Assembly (NCBI GenBank): GCA_034933285.1
Contig: JAYFNT010000012.1
Span: 62,001-126,000, forward strand
Reading direction: 5' to 3'
DNA length: 64,000 nt
Source of the DNA: RPRC01 sp034933285
GTDB taxonomy: Bacteria; Desulfobacterota; Desulfuromonadia; Geobacterales; Geobacteraceae
The notes under the pieces were generated by a model that did not search any database, was not told the origin of the DNA, and worked only from the letters and a program-made list of their open reading frames with translations. Positions 62,528 to 64,000 of this stretch are shown here, piece by piece (position 1 is the first letter of the stretch; every line of letters starts with the position of its first letter). The position numbers were made by a program, and so were the translations under genes.

Positions 62528-63343
62528 ATGACTACATCCGCACAGAACATCGTACCAGACGAATGCGCTGAAATGATCCGCCGCGCATCCTGTCTGGTGG
62601 TCCTGACCGGAGCAGGCGTGTCGACCGAAGCCGGGATCCCGGATTTTCGCGGCCCCGGAGGGTTGTACGAAACAGGCAAATACGATCCCGAGCTGGTGTT
62701 CAGCATAGACCATTTTCAACGCCACCCCCTGCTATTCTATCAGTTTACGCGTGAATTCATGGAGATGGCCCGAAATGTCAGGCCCACTTTCACTCACCGG
62801 TTTCTTGCTGCTCTTGAAACAAAAGGGTACCTACGAGGTGTTATTACCCAAAATATCGATATGCTTCACCAGCAGGCCGGTTCGCGTCGCATAGTGGAGC
62901 TTCACGGCTCATACTGGTCCGCGTCATGCATAAACTGTGAAAGCTACGCAATCATCGGCACCACATGGCCCTGGTGGGAGGAGGCCATGCGGTCCAGCCC
63001 GACTTCGCCTGTTGTCTCTTGCCCTTCCTGTGGCGGAATCGTGAAGCCGAATGTGGTCTTTTTCGGCGAGGCGGTTCGTGACTTCGATGAAGCCCTGGAA
63101 ATGGTTGCGAATAGCGATCTGCTTCTGGTGATCGGCTCGTCGCTGTCCGTATATCCTGCAGCCTATCTGCCGCAAAACGCCCACGGAAGAATCGTCGTGG
63201 TGAACAGGGGAGCAGTCAGACTCGAACCTGAGAGCAGCAGGTTTTTTTGCCAAACCGGCATCGACGACTTTTTCCGTGAAGTCGCCTCATGCATGAGGAT
63301 CGTTATTGACGACAGCCCAGCTGCTCCGGCTCCCGGAGCATGA
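62528..63343 (+). CDS. Sir2-family NAD-dependent protein deacylase
   Basis: A 271-residue sirtuin. GAGVSTEAGIPDFRGPGG, TQNIDMLHQQAG, the catalytic His in ELHGSYW, zinc cysteines CINC and CPSC, and GSSLSVYPAAYLP. It removes acyl groups from lysine using NAD+. ATG 62528 follows AAGGA. A clear 5-7-bp distance. Class III/U type by length; substrate unknown. Confidence 0.92.
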   Translation: MTTSAQNIVPDECAEMIRRASCLVVLTGAGVSTEAGIPDFRGPGGLYETGKYDPELVFSIDHFQRHPLLFYQFTREFMEMARNVRPTFTHRFLAALETKGYLRGVITQNIDMLHQQAGSRRIVELHGSYWSASCINCESYAIIGTTWPWWEEAMRSSPTSPVVSCPSCGGIVKPNVVFFGEAVRDFDEALEMVANSDLLLVIGSSLSVYPAAYLPQNAHGRIVVVNRGAVRLEPESSRFFCQTGIDDFFREVASCMRIVIDDSPAAPAPGA

Positions 63344-63352
63344 CCGAACAGG

Positions 63353-63658
63353 TCAGAGAAATTTTACAACCAGTACGCGCAGGTCATTATCCGCAATGTT
63401 TTTCCATCCGCGCATCTCGCCTGCCGATATTTCGATAACCGTGTCCGCTCCTATTTTCCTGGTTTCATTTCCGACGGCAAGTTCGCCGGTTCCCGACAAG
63501 ACATAAAATGCAACGTCAAAGGGATTGGTGTGGGTTTCCAGAACCTCACCGGGCTTGAGCGTGAGGTGGATCAGCTCGCAGTCCTTCCGGACGAGCATTT
63601 TGCGAGCGTCGATAGCGATGGGTACCTTTTCGGCCATCTTCAGTTCCGTGGTCTTCAT
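63353..63658 (-). CDS. Small cupin protein
   Basis: A 101-residue single-domain cupin: THTNPFDVAFYVLSGTGELAVG and a final GWKNIADNDLRVLVVKF. One His in the first motif (H43); the second motif is weak, so metal binding is uncertain. Convergent with the sirtuin (9-bp gap), and upstream of it on the minus strand is the Hcp gene end. Possibly linked to the nitrosative/oxidative response of hcp. Function not assignable. Confidence 0.75.
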   Translation of the reverse strand: MKTTELKMAEKVPIAIDARKMLVRKDCELIHLTLKPGEVLETHTNPFDVAFYVLSGTGELAVGNETRKIGADTVIEISAGEMRGWKNIADNDLRVLVVKFL

Positions 63659-63759
63659 GGTGTTCTCCCTGGCGCACTGGAAAAAATTCTAAACTGAGGG
63701 CCGGAGGTCGTAATGCGCCTCCGGCCCGAGGAGTTATGCCTGGATAAGGTCCGTTTCCA

Positions 63760-64000
63760 TCAGCCGAGGATGGCCTTGAGGTCCTCATCAGCGGTGGATA
63801 TGGGGGCGATGTTGAAATTCTCCACCAGGAAGTTGAGCACGTTGGGGGTGATAAAGGCCGGGAGACTCGGCCCCAGCTTGATGTTCTTGATCCCCAGGTG
63901 CAAGAGGGTCAGCAGGATCACCACCGCCTTCTGCTCGTACCAGGAGAGGATCATCGACAGGGGCAGGTCGTTCACCCCGCACTCGAAGGCCCCGGCCAGG
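63760..64000 (-). CDS. hcp: Hydroxylamine reductase / hybrid cluster protein Hcp, C-terminal end, cut by window edge
   Basis: An open frame from the right edge to a stop at 63760. The visible residues contain GAFECGVNDLPLSMILSWYEQK, NIKLGPSLPAFITPNVLN and end ADEDLKAILG, the characteristic C-terminus of Hcp. The Glu/Cys ligand-containing part is in this fragment; the rest lies outside. Hcp reduces NO or hydroxylamine and is typical of anaerobes. On the same strand the cupin gene follows after about 100 bp. Confidence 0.88.
   Translation of the reverse strand, partial: LAGAFECGVNDLPLSMILSWYEQKAVVILLTLLHLGIKNIKLGPSLPAFITPNVLNFLVENFNIAPISTADEDLKAILG

Overview
The window looks like chromosome from an anaerobic deltaproteobacterium of the Geobacter type (Desulfuromonadales). 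Supporting features are moderately GC-rich DNA, a Tat-exported uptake NiFe hydrogenase with its b-type cytochrome, rubrerythrin and a hybrid-cluster protein, histidine kinases of the H-x-W-R-Q-P-L class, a GEMM-like riboswitch, and an extended PstC. The assignment is inference from gene content. No rRNA, tRNA, CRISPR array, prophage or intact insertion sequence was seen.

Layout. 1-4473: phosphate regulon (pstC fragment, pstS with a PHO-like box, phoR, phoB). 5540-9454: Nramp-like metal carrier, a 59-residue membrane protein, a soluble PRC/MgtE_N/CBS protein, a Tim44-like protein. 9577-14619: lipid A aminoarabinose genes (stand-alone ArnA dehydrogenase domain, ArnC, ArnB, ArnT), bounded by a perfect 42-bp palindrome on one side and a histidine-kinase remnant on the other. 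15.2-20.5 kb: a hypothetical protein behind a structured leader, an RNase Z-like protein, two tandem small-RNA genes, and a catalytic/non-catalytic M16 peptidase pair. 20.7-24.3 kb: exported MsrB, an EamA permease, and an aminotransferase behind an alanine-rich leader-peptide attenuator. 24.4-28.9 kb: hyaA-hyaB-hyaC plus a maturation protease fused to a cupin. 29.1-36.6 kb: pckA, a class V aminotransferase, cobD, uvrB, a PAS histidine kinase. 36.9-37.4 kb: tatA, yhbY. 37.7-47.4 kb: GAF kinase and receiver, then sugar-nucleotide/glycogen genes (ManC-PGM fusion, GH57, GalT, GlgA, a small acidic protein). 47.7-57.0 kb: accessory genes (DUF4468-like protein, Tat-lipoprotein carotenoid oxygenase, Nudix, M16 peptidase, Rossmann reductase, riboswitch-controlled exported protein, glycosyltransferase, MarC). 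57.3-64.0 kb: hrpB, rhlE, rubrerythrin, sirtuin, cupin, end of hcp.

The strongest new signals are regulatory RNAs. (1) At 17034-17371 (minus) two tandem paralogous sRNA genes each follow a near-consensus sigma-28 (FliA) promoter, carry CCUCC-type anti-Shine-Dalgarno tracts, and end in a strong terminator. (2) At 24121-24315 (minus) a 30-codon leader ORF with 11 alanine codons can form a classical 1:2 / 2:3 / 3:4 attenuator ahead of an aminotransferase, which suggests alanine-responsive attenuation. (3) At 55099-55215 (minus) a variant GEMM-like aptamer shares its 3' strand with a terminator ahead of an exported protein. A fourth structured leader lies at 15072-15187.

Functional links: PhoB and pst are probably coupled through the PHO box. 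ArnB, ArnC, the ArnA domain and ArnT would make and attach Ara4N, with the formylation and deformylation enzymes encoded elsewhere. Hya proteins form a membrane-bound H2-oxidising complex matured by the linked protease. GH57, GalT and GlgA sit together for storage-glucan turnover.
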